Shown here one piece after another: positions 44,978-54,130 of a DNA stretch of 64,000 bases (position 1 is its first letter; the number at the start of each line of letters is the position of its first letter). A program made the translations under genes and the position numbers. This DNA comes from Pedobacter westerhofensis (GTDB taxonomy: Bacteria; Bacteroidota; Bacteroidia; Sphingobacteriales; Sphingobacteriaceae), in NCBI RefSeq assembly GCF_900182595.1, contig NZ_FXTN01000013.1, forward strand, positions 1 through 64,000, given 5' to 3'. The notes beneath the pieces are model-generated. The model worked only from the letters and a program-made list of their open reading frames with translations. It was not told the origin of the DNA and did not search any database.

Positions 44978-45472
44978 TTACTTCACTAAAGTAAAGAGGT
45001 CTTTCCTGCCATCTTTAGTAGCATTAAGCAGGCCCTTACTCTTTAAAGAAGACAGGACACCGCCAATTTGTTTGGCTATCTTTACAGCATCGGTATCATC
45101 ATATATCGCCATTACCTCTGCTATCTCTTCTTTAGAAAGTTCCTTCCCGGATTCATCCAGTATAAAAGCTATCTTCTCATTTACTGTCAGGGCCGAATGA
45201 TATTCAACCGGTACAACCAACAATGGATGTTGCTTCCCAACAGGTTTAGCTTTTTCTAACTTTATACCTAATGCTGCAAGGGCAGCTGTAAGATTCTCAA
45301 TTGTTCTTAAATCATTATCAACATCTCTTTGAGATTCCTTTTTTATTTTGTTTGCTTGCTGTATAGCTTCTTTATATACTGTCTCCAATTCACTTTGCTT
45401 GACAGCAACGGTACTTTGCAAAGTTAGTATTTCTCCTCTGATCAGTTCTGCAACTTTATTTGTTGATTCCAT
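44978..45472 (-). CDS. Hypothetical protein with coiled coil and winged-helix-like tail
   Basis: 164 residues. The first 80 are strongly helical and charged (IRGEILTLQSTVAVKQSELE, YKEAIQQANKIKKESQRDVD), probably a coiled coil. After a proline-containing linker the C-terminal 75 residues look like a winged helix (VNEKIAFILDESGKELSKEE, then IAEVMAIYDD and GGVLSSLKSKGLLNATKDG), with the recognition helix before a wing. It could dimerise and bind DNA, but no family was recognised. Its upstream region holds two copies of a 16-nt palindrome-containing repeat that might be its own operator. Confidence 0.7.
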   Translation of the reverse strand: MESTNKVAELIRGEILTLQSTVAVKQSELETVYKEAIQQANKIKKESQRDVDNDLRTIENLTAALAALGIKLEKAKPVGKQHPLLVVPVEYHSALTVNEKIAFILDESGKELSKEEIAEVMAIYDDTDAVKIAKQIGGVLSSLKSKGLLNATKDGRKDLFTLVK

Positions 45473-45922
45473 TTTTTCTTATTTATTCTTCAAGTATAAC
45501 AAATATTATTTAACATATAAAATTGATCTTCGTTTTATTTTATATAAAACATACAATTCTAATGTTACAAGTTTATAAAATATAAATCTAAAGTTTATAC
45601 ATCTTTAAAATTTTGATTTCAATATGTTTTACATCAGTTATCTATTTACTGAATACAAATTTTATATAAAACATGTAGACATACTGATTTTATGTTAGTT
45701 ATAATACTTAATATGCTTATGTTTATATCTGACAAAAGCTATTTTAAGTTGTTTTATATATAAATACAAATTACATTCACAGTTTGAATCCGCTTAAATT
45801 AATAGTAGTATAACTATCCCTTCCCTACCCTATTCAATAAAAAACCATCCTTAATACAGTAGGTTTATCGTATAGACCTACTGTATTGAGGATGGTTCTT
45901 TCAAACCTGAAACCAGAATGAT
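45473..45922. other. Very AT-rich interval with a repeated palindromic 16-mer
   Basis: About 450 bases, strikingly AT-rich. ATTTTATATAAAACAT occurs twice, at 45537-45552 and 45659-45674, with a related GTTTTATATATAAATA near 45750. The core TTTTATATAAAA is palindromic. The right end carries the terminator at 45843-45897. No gene is evident. Confidence 0.6.
45843..45897 (-). terminator. Intrinsic terminator after hmuS
   Basis: AACCATCC...AATACAGTAGGT pairs with ACCTACTGTATT...GGATGGTT to give a stem of about 25 bp with two mismatches and a short loop. On the minus strand the 3' arm is followed by a T-rich tract. It lies just beyond the hmuS stop at 45923. Confidence 0.75.
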
Positions 45923-46951
45923 TTAAATCATCTCAGCAAGTTCATTTACCATTAATCTCCAGTTTTCATTTTCAGGTATTCCTGGTTTACGCTTCCCAAA
46001 AAACTGAACAATGATTGTTCCTTCCGTATCAAAAACCTCAATACTCGTCACAATTCCATCCTCAGTTGGTTTCTTTACCAGCCATACAGCAGCAATACCA
46101 TCTTCGCGTAAATGCATATTAAAATCCGGGTCTAATACATTAAACCATGGCCCTGCCTGCACCAACTTCTTAACCGTACCGGTATGTATTTGTATACAAC
46201 CTTTATTTCCGGTGAAGACCATAATTTCAATATCCGTATCAGATGCTTTATAAAAGATCCTTTTTAATGATTCATATGAAATTTGCACAGCATGACCTTC
46301 AGGAGCTAACCGCAATCCCTGCGTTCTGGTAACACCAAACTTTCGAAGTAAACCATGAAAAGCATGTGTATCTTTCAGTGTAATCCATCCTTGCTGAAAA
46401 GCGGAAACATCAATATCAGCATCAGGTTTTTCTTCTGCTACCGTATGATCTTTTTCAATGTTTAGCAACGCATGTTGCTCGTCTGAAGCAAAGTTTCGAA
46501 CCAGAGTTTCATAAGCATCAGCATTACTGATTTCTATCAGATAAATCTTATGGATAGCCTCTCCATCTTTAGAAAAAAACTGTAAGCTTTTACGCTCGTT
46601 TTCATCTACAGCAAAAGCTGAACACCATGCATACATAAATAGTCGCAGGTCAATATCAGGATTTACAGCCAGGCCCATCGGACCAGAGAAAGAAACATTG
46701 CTATAGATACCTTTACGTTCATGTACGCAAAAATCATTCCGCGTCAATGCCATTACCGTACCCAGTGGTTCTACGGCTTTAAGGATGTCCTGAAATTCGT
46801 TTTTTAAACGGGTTACCGAAGTACCAATTGCCGTAGTCAGCAATTCTGCTTCAGTTGTTCCCAGCTGCTTTGCAGCATCTCTGATTCTTACTTTAGGGTT
46901 TTCAATTTTGAAAGCCTCCCATTGACTTTTCAGTTCTATTAGTTCACTCAT
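45923..46951 (-). CDS. hmuS: HemS/HmuS-type heme-handling protein
   Basis: 342 residues built from two HemS/ChuX repeats. Repeat one has RIRDAAKQLGTTEAELLTTA, then NDFCVHERKGIYSNVSFSGP. Repeat two has GWITLKDTHAFHGLLRKFGV, then RLAPEGHAVQIS and GNKGCIQIHTG, then AGPWFNVLDPDFNMHL. Such cytosolic proteins bind imported heme and release or transfer iron. The His usually used as axial ligand cannot be assigned safely from sequence alone. It is the last gene of the heme operon, 50 nt after hmuV, and is followed by a strong terminator. Confidence 0.9.
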   Translation of the reverse strand: MSELIELKSQWEAFKIENPKVRIRDAAKQLGTTEAELLTTAIGTSVTRLKNEFQDILKAVEPLGTVMALTRNDFCVHERKGIYSNVSFSGPMGLAVNPDIDLRLFMYAWCSAFAVDENERKSLQFFSKDGEAIHKIYLIEISNADAYETLVRNFASDEQHALLNIEKDHTVAEEKPDADIDVSAFQQGWITLKDTHAFHGLLRKFGVTRTQGLRLAPEGHAVQISYESLKRIFYKASDTDIEIMVFTGNKGCIQIHTGTVKKLVQAGPWFNVLDPDFNMHLREDGIAAVWLVKKPTEDGIVTSIEVFDTEGTIIVQFFGKRKPGIPENENWRLMVNELAEMI

Positions 46952-47001
46952 CTTTTTAATCTTTATCTATTGTTCAATCCACGGTTTAGTCATTTAGCCG
47001 G

Positions 47002-47790
47002 TCAAGGCTTGTTCTGTATCATCGCCGGAATAACCAGCGGACAGCTGTATCCTTCACATGCCATCAGTTTCACATTGATGCTGAAGGTTTCAAAAATGTT
47101 TTTATGGCTGATCACTTCGAGCGGACTGCCAATGGCCACTTTTCTCCCCTCTTTCAGCATCAGGATCTTGTCCGCAAAGCGCGATGCAAAATTGATATCA
47201 TGCAAGATACAAATTACGCAGTAGCCTTTATCAGCCATGCGGCGTGCCAGTTCCATCATTTGCTGCTGATACAACAGATCAAGCCCGTTTGTAGGCTCAT
47301 CCAGGAAGAGGCATGCATCGGGACAGTCATATATCTGTGCCAGCACACGGGCCAGCTGCACCCGCTGCTGCTCTCCGCCGGAGAGGGTGTTGTAATCCCT
47401 GCCGGAGAGGTGTGTGATGCCGGTATCTTCCATCACAAGCTTTACCACTTCTATATCACGCAGAGCAGGCAGCTGCTCAAAATGCGGGTATCTTCCCATC
47501 ATCACCAGTTCATTGACGATAAAAGAAACGGATATGGTATTCTGCTGTGACAGCACAGCACGCTGTTTGGCCAGCTCAGGCAGCTTGTATTGCTGCAAAT
47601 TCTTCCCCCTGAAGATGATATGCCCATGAGCGGGCACAAGTTCACGGCAAAGCAGTTTCATCAATGTGCTCTTCCCGGCACCATTGGCTCCCAGGATAGC
47701 CAGCAGCTCCCCTGATCTGGCTTCAAAGCTCAGCCGGCGCAGCAGTTCCTTTTTTCCTGCCAGGTAACTCAGTTCATTTACCTCTATCAT
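47002..47790 (-). CDS. hmuV: Heme ABC transporter ATP-binding protein
   Basis: 262 residues of the FecE/HmuV family. Walker A is GANGAGKSTLMK, the Q loop is VLSQQNT, the ABC signature is LSGGEQQRVQLARVLAQI, Walker B is CLFLDEPTNGLD, and the H loop is ILHDINFASRFAD. It powers heme import through HmuU. The start overlaps the hmuU stop by 4 nt (ATGA), so translation is coupled. It lies in the six-gene heme operon. Confidence 0.95.
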   Translation of the reverse strand: MIEVNELSYLAGKKELLRRLSFEARSGELLAILGANGAGKSTLMKLLCRELVPAHGHIIFRGKNLQQYKLPELAKQRAVLSQQNTISVSFIVNELVMMGRYPHFEQLPALRDIEVVKLVMEDTGITHLSGRDYNTLSGGEQQRVQLARVLAQIYDCPDACLFLDEPTNGLDLLYQQQMMELARRMADKGYCVICILHDINFASRFADKILMLKEGRKVAIGSPLEVISHKNIFETFSINVKLMACEGYSCPLVIPAMIQNKP

Positions 47791-48833
47791 ATTTTATTTT
47801 TATTGCGCTCGGTAATGATAATATACAAAAATACCGGTGTCCCTATCAATGCCGTTAATATGCCAATTGGCAGTTCTGCAGGCACAACAATCGTTCTCGC
47901 CAGCAGGTCTGCCAGAGTTAACAATGTAGCTCCCAGTATCGCAGAGCCAGGAATCACCAGCCGGTTGTCAGCGGTAAAAGTCATCCTCAGGATATGCGGT
48001 ACAATCAGCCCGATAAACCCAATTGTTCCGGCTACTGCTACGGAAGCACCTACAGCCACCGTTGCCAGCACAATGATCACGCGTTTCAGATGACGCACAT
48101 CAATACCCATATGCAGTGCTTCGGCATCGCCAAGGGCCAGTGCGTTTAAGGACTTGGCCATCAGCGGCAATCCGGCCACTGGGATCACAATAAAGGGCAA
48201 AAGGCCCGTAACGGTTGCCCAGCTGGCACCACCCAAACTGCCCAGGCTCCAGAAAGTAATGGTTCGCAACTGTTCGTCGGTAGCCATATAAGTTAACAGA
48301 CCTGTAAATGCGCCTGCTAACGCATTGATCGCGATACCCGATAAGAGCAAGGTAGTAGTCACCGTTCTGCCGTTCCTCACCGATAACCTGTATACGACAG
48401 TTGTAGTAATACAGGCACCCGCAAATGCGGCGAACGACAAAGCATAAAAGCCCATCGCCCCGCTCAGCGACCTGAACAGGCCTACTTCCAGAACGATCAT
48501 TAAAACGGCAAATAGCGTAGCTCCGGACGAGATCCCGATTAAACCCGGTTCCGCCAGTGGATTTCTGAAGAGCCCCTGCACCGCTGCACCTGATATACCC
48601 AGCCCCGCCCCGATCAACACACCAAGAAAGACCCTGGGGAGTCTGATATTAAGGAGGATTGCTGCCTGCTGGGGCCTGAAAGTCACCGGATAAGAGAGAC
48701 CCGCTTGGTTCCCCAATATGGCAAGCAATTCATTAATGCTGATTTTAACAGCCCCAATACAGGAAGATAGGATCATGGTCCCGACCAGCAAAACGAGCAG
48801 GGAGGTCAGTATATAGGCGTTTTTCCTGGTCAC
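47787..48833 (-). CDS. hmuU: Heme ABC transporter permease (FecCD family)
   Basis: 348 residues with about ten membrane helices. FecCD motifs include LNIRLPRVFLGVLIGAGLG, AAVQGLFRNPLAEPGLIG, NALALGDAEALHMGIDVR (the cytoplasmic loop contacting the ATPase) and GTIGFIGLIVPHILRM. It forms the inner-membrane heme channel. It overlaps hmuT by 4 nt upstream and hmuV by 4 nt downstream, a compact operon. Confidence 0.95.
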   Translation of the reverse strand: MTRKNAYILTSLLVLLVGTMILSSCIGAVKISINELLAILGNQAGLSYPVTFRPQQAAILLNIRLPRVFLGVLIGAGLGISGAAVQGLFRNPLAEPGLIGISSGATLFAVLMIVLEVGLFRSLSGAMGFYALSFAAFAGACITTTVVYRLSVRNGRTVTTTLLLSGIAINALAGAFTGLLTYMATDEQLRTITFWSLGSLGGASWATVTGLLPFIVIPVAGLPLMAKSLNALALGDAEALHMGIDVRHLKRVIIVLATVAVGASVAVAGTIGFIGLIVPHILRMTFTADNRLVIPGSAILGATLLTLADLLARTIVVPAELPIGILTALIGTPVFLYIIITERNKNKI

Positions 48834-49687
48834 TTTAGTTTTGCTCCCAGTTCCTGAATGGCAATTCCCAAACGTGGGCCGAAGCTGCTCAGCAGTTCAC
48901 CGTCCATGCTGATAATCTTGTTATTTTTACCAGCGTTTGTTTCTTTAATCCCCTGTACTTTTGCTAACCCAGCAGCGCCGCCGAGGCTTTGCAGTCCGCT
49001 GTCAAATAATAAAATGATATCCGGATTTGCTTTCACCAGGGCTTCGGCAGTTAAGGGTTTATAATCCGCAAATTCTGTAACCGCATTCTGACCGCCGGCA
49101 AGCGCAATAGCTTTGTCTACCGCAGTCCCTGTACCGCCAACCATCATGGTTCCGGTACCGCGGGCATATATAAATAAGACCCTGGGCTTTTGAGCACCTG
49201 CTGCCGGAGCAGGCACTTTTGCAAGATCAGACTCCAGCACCTTGATCACAGAATCGCCTTTAGCCGAAGCATGTAGACTATCGGCCAGTAAATGGATCAT
49301 CTTTTTTGTGCCCTCGATGGAATAGTCCTGGTCTACCAGCAGCAATTTAACACCCGCAGCCTTAAACTGTGCAGCCAGTGCAGGACTTACTTCTTTCTTA
49401 AGACCAATGATCAGGTCTGGCTGTAATGCCATTACACCTTCGGCATTGATGTTTTTGTTATGCCCTACCTTAGGTTTGGACTTCATGCTTTCGGGATAAT
49501 TACTGGTGATATCCGTACCAGCAATATTTTTCTCCAGCCCAATTCCGGCGAGTACCTCAGATATTGAACCGTTTAGAGAGACAATCTTTGTGCTGTCGGG
49601 TAACGTTGCCGCAGCTTCTTGGGTATTGTTATTGCAGGCGCCCAGGCTTAAAGCGAGGAATGCCATAGCTAAGTGATGAAATTTCAT
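48830..49687 (-). CDS. hmuT: Periplasmic hemin-binding lipoprotein
   Basis: 285 residues from ATG 49687, chosen because MKFHHLAMAFLALSLGACNN is a lipoprotein signal. A longer frame to 49765 would run through a terminator hairpin. The fold is the cluster A-II binding protein: IVSLNGSISEVLAGIGLEKN, GTDITSNYPESMKSKPKVGH, then ALQPDLIIGLKKEVSPAL. A Tyr in TSNYPE is a possible heme ligand. It delivers heme to HmuU. The mature protein is anchored by lipid, probably to the inner membrane. Confidence 0.92.
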   Translation of the reverse strand: MKFHHLAMAFLALSLGACNNNTQEAAATLPDSTKIVSLNGSISEVLAGIGLEKNIAGTDITSNYPESMKSKPKVGHNKNINAEGVMALQPDLIIGLKKEVSPALAAQFKAAGVKLLLVDQDYSIEGTKKMIHLLADSLHASAKGDSVIKVLESDLAKVPAPAAGAQKPRVLFIYARGTGTMMVGGTGTAVDKAIALAGGQNAVTEFADYKPLTAEALVKANPDIILLFDSGLQSLGGAAGLAKVQGIKETNAGKNNKIISMDGELLSSFGPRLGIAIQELGAKLK

Positions 49688-49708
49688 AATCGATAATTTT
49701 TTAAAAAT

Positions 49709-49747
49709 AAAAAAGGCGGCCTCCGTTAGCACGCGGAAGCCAGCCTT
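49709..49747 (-). terminator. Intrinsic terminator or attenuator between hmuY and hmuT
   Basis: On the minus strand AAGGCTGGCTTCCG and CGGAGGCCGCCTT form a GC-rich stem with slight bulges, immediately followed by TTTTTT. It comes after the hmuY stop and 22 nt before the hmuT start, so it should make expression of the outer-membrane genes exceed that of the ABC genes. Confidence 0.65.
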
Positions 49748-49767
49748 GCACAACAAACTAACCAAGT

Positions 49768-50844
49768 TTAGGCCGTTTTAACCAGTTTATATTCAATAAC
49801 CGGTTTACCCCTCACCCCACTGTCACTTGGGTGGAAGCTGATAAATTTCAATTTATAGATGTTTCCTGCACCATCTTTAACGAGGTAAAAACGATCCGTT
49901 TTAACTCCAATAGTACCTGTAGTTGCTCTCCAGTTTGAACCGATCACATCTCTTGTACCAACGAAAGCAATTCCTGTCAGGTTCGCTTCTTTGAAATCTG
50001 CATAAGCAACAGTATTGTTTGCTGCAGTTCCCGAGTAGATCACCTCAGCAGCGGTAGCACCTCCCACAAAGTTGAGGATAACAAAATCCGAAAAAGTGTA
50101 AGGCGTAGTTGCACTGGCTTTGTAGGTAGTTAATCCCCATTCGATATCCCAGGCAGCTTTTTCAGGTTCAACAGTAACCGCACCATTTACAAAAGAAGCA
50201 TATTTGAAATTGTGGGTTGCGTCTTTAGCAATATTGAGGGTTTTGAATGTTGTTTCAGTAATTTTTGCATACTGCAGCGTATAACCACTTGAATTACGTA
50301 TGACGCGAATCTTTTGCCATCCGCTGTTTCCTGCAACACCTGCAGCACCACGGTTGACGATATAAACCTTGTTATCAGCTTCAGTAGCAGAAACTGCCTG
50401 GATCACTGTTCCTGATAAATAGGCAGTGGCAGTACCTTCCACAGGATCAATAGTTGTGAACAGGCCCGCACCCTGGCCTAGTGCCAGCGTTGCTGAGGTT
50501 ACCAGTGAAGTTGTGTCCGCTGCAGTCACATCGTTCAGATTGGTTTTGGTAGTCGCAATAGCAGTTGCACCAACGCTATGGTTAAGAATTACCCTGTAAT
50601 CTGTTCCAGAGTAAAATCCCAGGTCCCACGAAGCCCTGGCTACACTAGTTTGTTTATCGGTGCTGAAGTCTACAAACACGCTATTTCCAGCGCTCGCACC
50701 TGCTTCAGCCCCGATAAGGCCGTTCAATGTCATCGTACTTCCGTCTGAAGGCGATACGGTAACAATCGGATCTTCATCCTTGCTACAGGCAGCAAAAGCT
50801 GCTGTCAAACATAATAAAGCAATGATATTAGTAAATTTGTTCAT
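49768..50844 (-). CDS. hmuY: HmuY-family heme-binding lipoprotein
   Basis: 358 residues. The lipobox in LLCLTAAFAACSK gives an outer-membrane lipoprotein. The body matches the HmuY family: NSVFVDFSTDKQTSVARASW, then DLGFYSGTDYRVILNHSVG, and repeated beta strands to KPVIEYKLVKTA. In Porphyromonas, HmuY is a hemophore-like protein passing heme to the receptor HmuR. Here it sits directly between the receptor gene and hmuT. At 358 residues it is longer than the roughly 200-residue Porphyromonas protein; the extension is internal. Heme-ligand His residues were not identified. Confidence 0.85.
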   Translation of the reverse strand: MNKFTNIIALLCLTAAFAACSKDEDPIVTVSPSDGSTMTLNGLIGAEAGASAGNSVFVDFSTDKQTSVARASWDLGFYSGTDYRVILNHSVGATAIATTKTNLNDVTAADTTSLVTSATLALGQGAGLFTTIDPVEGTATAYLSGTVIQAVSATEADNKVYIVNRGAAGVAGNSGWQKIRVIRNSSGYTLQYAKITETTFKTLNIAKDATHNFKYASFVNGAVTVEPEKAAWDIEWGLTTYKASATTPYTFSDFVILNFVGGATAAEVIYSGTAANNTVAYADFKEANLTGIAFVGTRDVIGSNWRATTGTIGVKTDRFYLVKDGAGNIYKLKFISFHPSDSGVRGKPVIEYKLVKTA

Positions 50845-50877
50845 AATGTGTTAGGGATATGATATAATAATTAGTAG

Positions 50878-52992
50878 CTATTTGTTAAAGTTGAAACTAA
50901 GACCAAGTATATAAGAGCGTCCATAGTTCAGCGGAACATTCCCGCCGGTACTATGCGCTGCAGTGGTGACAAGTGCCGTATTGCCGAGCATTTTGGTGTC
51001 AAACAGATTTTTCACACCTGCATTTAAACTGAGGGATTCCAGTATTCTCTGTGTAAACATCAGGTCGGCCGTAGTGTAAGCACCAATCCTGGATAACCGC
51101 AGCTGCTCCAGATTGTCCAGCGTTGCCAGCTCATACGCAGGTTTCCTGCCGGTATATTTGAAGGCCAGGTTAGCTGTTGTCCCGGTTTTGCGGTAGGTAT
51201 ACGTAAGATTTGAATTTACCTCGGGCGACCATACAAATTCTGGAGACTCTCCATACTGCTCCGTGGATTCACTATACTGATTGTACGTCCCTATGTATGA
51301 AAAACCAACTGAAAACTGCCAGTCTCTGCGGTAAAGCGTGTTTTCAAAAGTTCCCCCCGTAGTTTTATATTTTGCAATATTGATGAGCGTAGTAATTGTC
51401 GGGTCTGCAGCATAAATCCCGTAATCAATCCTGTTTCTAAAGTTATTATAGAAAGCACTCAGCACAGAACGGAAGCGCAGCTCATCTGCCGCGGTTTGAG
51501 ACATGGACAATGAACCTGTAAAGCTATTGGACTGCTCAGCTTTAAGATGCTCATTACCCATAATGGAGTGGCTGGCATCGAAGAAGTCATAGTACAGTTC
51601 GCGTAAAGCAGGCGAACGGAAGCCGCTGGCATAGCCAAAACGTAAATCAAATAATTTGTTAAGCCTGATCTTTGTATTGATAGAAGGGATCACAGGCGGA
51701 GCATCATAAACAGAGTTGCTGATAAAACGCAAGCCTGGCCGGATCGTCACCCCCTTAATCAGGTTAAGCTCTGAAGAAATAAAGAATGCATAATCACTGA
51801 TAGATGGCGAACCTTTTATCCTTGCGCCACTGGCGTTGTCGAGATTGATTTCGGCGCCGGGCTGGAAAGAAAGCTGATCAGTCAGCTTATACTGGGCAGT
51901 GGTACGTATGTTGGTCGACTGAAATTTGGACACATCCTGTTCCCCTGCACCGGTAGAAAGGCTTTCAGACCCGTTGGTATAATCATGAACAAACGTTTTA
52001 GTAGCGCGTTCCAAATTTGAATATCCTACAATCCCACTCAGCTGCAGGCGGTCGTTAGCTGAGTAGTCACCGTGTAACTGCTGACTGTACCTGTGTGTAA
52101 TGTATTGCTGGTTTGTAGCTTTAAAATTATTTGGGTTATAACCGCCTTTGCTATCAATCGTTTCATCCACATAATCCAGCCTGTACCATACATTAAAATT
52201 GCTTTTGGCATAACCGAATTTTGTGTTTGCCAGCCATTGCTCTTTTGGTTTCCAGCGGTTGGTATTTGCAGAAATCTCATCTGCCGTAGTCAACGGCCCC
52301 GGTACATTAAAGCCACCAAAGTCGTTATGTGTTACTCCGCCCAGAATATTCCATCCCTTGTTTTGCCATCCCGCGCCCACATGCTGCAAATGCGACCCAT
52401 CTTTGGTAAATGGCGAATAAGTATCACCTACGGTCTCTTCCTGCACACGGGCATTGATATTTAAAGTTTTCTTTGCTGCAGATTTTGTAATGATATTGAT
52501 CACCCCTGCCAGTGCATCCGTTCCGTAAGAAACAGAAAGCGGGCCTTCTACAATCTCAATATGGTCAACCGTATTGATGTCAATCTGGTTTAAGCTTTCG
52601 CGGGTATCGCTACGGTCTACCATCGGTACGCCGTCCAGTAAAATCTTTACGTTTCTTCCCGTCATCCCCATCATTTGGATATCACTGGTGCCCAGGGTAA
52701 GGTCGTTGGAAAACCTGAAACCGAGCTCCGTATTCAGCACCTGCTGTATGTTGGTTGCCGCACGCAGGCGGATACGTTCTGCAGTAATGATGCGGGTTTG
52801 ATATACAGAATTTCTGAGAGATTGCGGCTGATATTGTCCGGTTACAACTACTTCTTTCAGCGCGTTTTCAAGAGAATCGTTGCTGAGCTGACTTACCTTA
52901 TTTTTCTCTCTTCCATACGCGTTTTTTTTATCCTGCCCAAACGAGTTTAAGGTAAATATGAATACAACCAACAGGACCGGCACAACTCTCAT
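50878..52992 (-). CDS. hmuR: TonB-dependent heme receptor
   Basis: 704 residues. After a signal peptide (VVFIFTLNSFGQ), a plug domain shows VVTGQYQPQSLRNSVYQTRI, MMGMTGRNVKILLDGVPMVD and IEIVEGPLSVSYGTDALAGV. The barrel includes LRFGYASGFRSPALRELYYD, the FRSP-like segment conserved in heme and siderophore receptors, and ends ILGLSFNFNK. It has no carboxypeptidase-like extension, unlike SusC. It heads the heme operon and is preceded by a promoter and a Fur-like box. Heme rather than siderophore as ligand is inferred from hmuYTUVS. Confidence 0.93.
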   Translation of the reverse strand: MRVVPVLLVVFIFTLNSFGQDKKNAYGREKNKVSQLSNDSLENALKEVVVTGQYQPQSLRNSVYQTRIITAERIRLRAATNIQQVLNTELGFRFSNDLTLGTSDIQMMGMTGRNVKILLDGVPMVDRSDTRESLNQIDINTVDHIEIVEGPLSVSYGTDALAGVINIITKSAAKKTLNINARVQEETVGDTYSPFTKDGSHLQHVGAGWQNKGWNILGGVTHNDFGGFNVPGPLTTADEISANTNRWKPKEQWLANTKFGYAKSNFNVWYRLDYVDETIDSKGGYNPNNFKATNQQYITHRYSQQLHGDYSANDRLQLSGIVGYSNLERATKTFVHDYTNGSESLSTGAGEQDVSKFQSTNIRTTAQYKLTDQLSFQPGAEINLDNASGARIKGSPSISDYAFFISSELNLIKGVTIRPGLRFISNSVYDAPPVIPSINTKIRLNKLFDLRFGYASGFRSPALRELYYDFFDASHSIMGNEHLKAEQSNSFTGSLSMSQTAADELRFRSVLSAFYNNFRNRIDYGIYAADPTITTLINIAKYKTTGGTFENTLYRRDWQFSVGFSYIGTYNQYSESTEQYGESPEFVWSPEVNSNLTYTYRKTGTTANLAFKYTGRKPAYELATLDNLEQLRLSRIGAYTTADLMFTQRILESLSLNAGVKNLFDTKMLGNTALVTTAAHSTGGNVPLNYGRSYILGLSFNFNK

Positions 52993-53001
52993 TAGTATCT
53001 A

Positions 53002-53018
53002 TTTAGAATAAGTTTAAA
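53002..53018. promoter_or_regulatory. Possible Fur-like iron box
   Basis: TTTAGAATAAGTTTAAA has flanking TTTA/TAAA inverted ends resembling Bacteroidota Fur sites. It lies between the promoter at 53027-53058 and the hmuR start, as expected for iron repression. Internal symmetry is weak. Confidence 0.35.
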
Positions 53019-53026
53019 TAATGATA

Positions 53027-53058
53027 CAAGTATAGGGAGTAATCTAGAACAATTCCAA
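53027..53058 (-). promoter_or_regulatory. Promoter of the heme operon
   Basis: On the minus strand TTG (53058-53056) and TATACTTG (53034-53027) are 21 nt apart. The -7 box has one mismatch to TAnnTTTG. It points to hmuR. Confidence 0.4.
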
Positions 53059-53467
53059 ATAAAAAATAAATTAAATCTAAGAACCTGTTAGACAGATTAT
53101 TATATCCTTAAATCAAGGTTCTCGGATGGCTGCTGAAAGATCGTAAGCCCTGGATTGACCATGATTTCTGAGGTATGACATGGGGGATTCCGCAGATTTA
53201 TCTTAGACAAGCCTTTTGAAATCTTCTGAGATTGGTTGGGTCGCTTTATGACGAAGGCGATTTACTAAAAGAATGTAGAGGAAATTGGATTATGCAAAAA
53301 CATTTATAAACTGGAGCCAGATCCTATGATATGGGGCCCCGTATTACCTGGAAAAAGTAAAAATTGATTTTACTTATGCGTCCAAGAACCCTGAAGGTAA
53401 TAAGATATCACACGGATAGATAATAACCAACCCTTTAGATGTGTTTTTATTGAGGGTTAGGGAGAAT
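53059..53467 (+). other. Gene-free interval with coding-like scraps
   Basis: About 400 bases. Two short open stretches look coding-like: 53220-53309 (ends GDLLKECRGNWIMQKHL) and 53330-53419 (VKIDFTYASKNPEGNKISHG), both on the plus strand, each bounded by stops. They may be remains of a decayed gene. A 7-bp hairpin AGAACCT/AGGTTCT lies at about 53079-53123. Nothing else was recognised. Confidence 0.4.
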
Positions 53468-54118
53468 TTATTGAACGATTCCGCTAAGCACGGCAAACCT
53501 GATCAGTGCGGCTGTGTTTCTTGATCCGGTTTTCTCAATCAGGCTTTGACGGTGGCCTTCAATTGTCCGCTTACTTATAAAAAGTTTGTCTGACATTTCA
53601 TTATTTGTCAGCCCCTCAGCAATCAGGTGCAGGATCTCAATCTCACGGATAGAAAAATCGATCTCATGACTGGCTTTATCGAACGGTGTATTCACTGTAT
53701 GCAGTAATTTATCCAGCAGACGGATAGAAAGTTCTGAACACAGGTACTTCCCTCCTGAATTGACATGCTTTAAAGCAAAGAGCAGTTCATCTGCGCTCGC
53801 ACTTTTTAACAAATAGCCGGATGCTCCCTCGGCAAAAGCCTGGGCTACATACTTCTCATTATCAAGCATTGAAAGTATAACAATCCTGGTTTGAGGGCTG
53901 CTCACCTTCATTTCCTTGATCAAGGAAATTCCGTCCATCTCAGGCATATTGATATCCGCCAGAATGATATCAGCTTTAATGCCTTCAGCCAGCATATTGA
54001 TTACCTCAAGGCCATTTACGGCTTCTCCTTTGATACTGATTTCTTTGTCGGCCCCAAGCAGCATGCTAATTCCATTGCGGACAATATTGTGGTCTTCGGC
54101 TAATATTAGATTTATCAT
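53468..54118 (-). CDS. NarL/FixJ-type response regulator
   Basis: 216 residues. The receiver has the acidic pair in LAEDHN, phosphoacceptor Asp in IILADINMPEMDG, and the Thr/Ser and Lys positions in IVILSMLD and GYLLKSAS. A LuxR-type HTH follows (SIREIEILHLIAEGLTNNEM, SDKLFISKRTIEGHRQSL). It binds DNA as a dimer when phosphorylated. It is the last gene of a four-gene operon with a HisKA_3 kinase, the expected partner for this output type. Confidence 0.92.
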   Translation of the reverse strand: MINLILAEDHNIVRNGISMLLGADKEISIKGEAVNGLEVINMLAEGIKADIILADINMPEMDGISLIKEMKVSSPQTRIVILSMLDNEKYVAQAFAEGASGYLLKSASADELLFALKHVNSGGKYLCSELSIRLLDKLLHTVNTPFDKASHEIDFSIREIEILHLIAEGLTNNEMSDKLFISKRTIEGHRQSLIEKTGSRNTAALIRFAVLSGIVQ

Positions 54119-54130
54119 AATTGCATGTGT

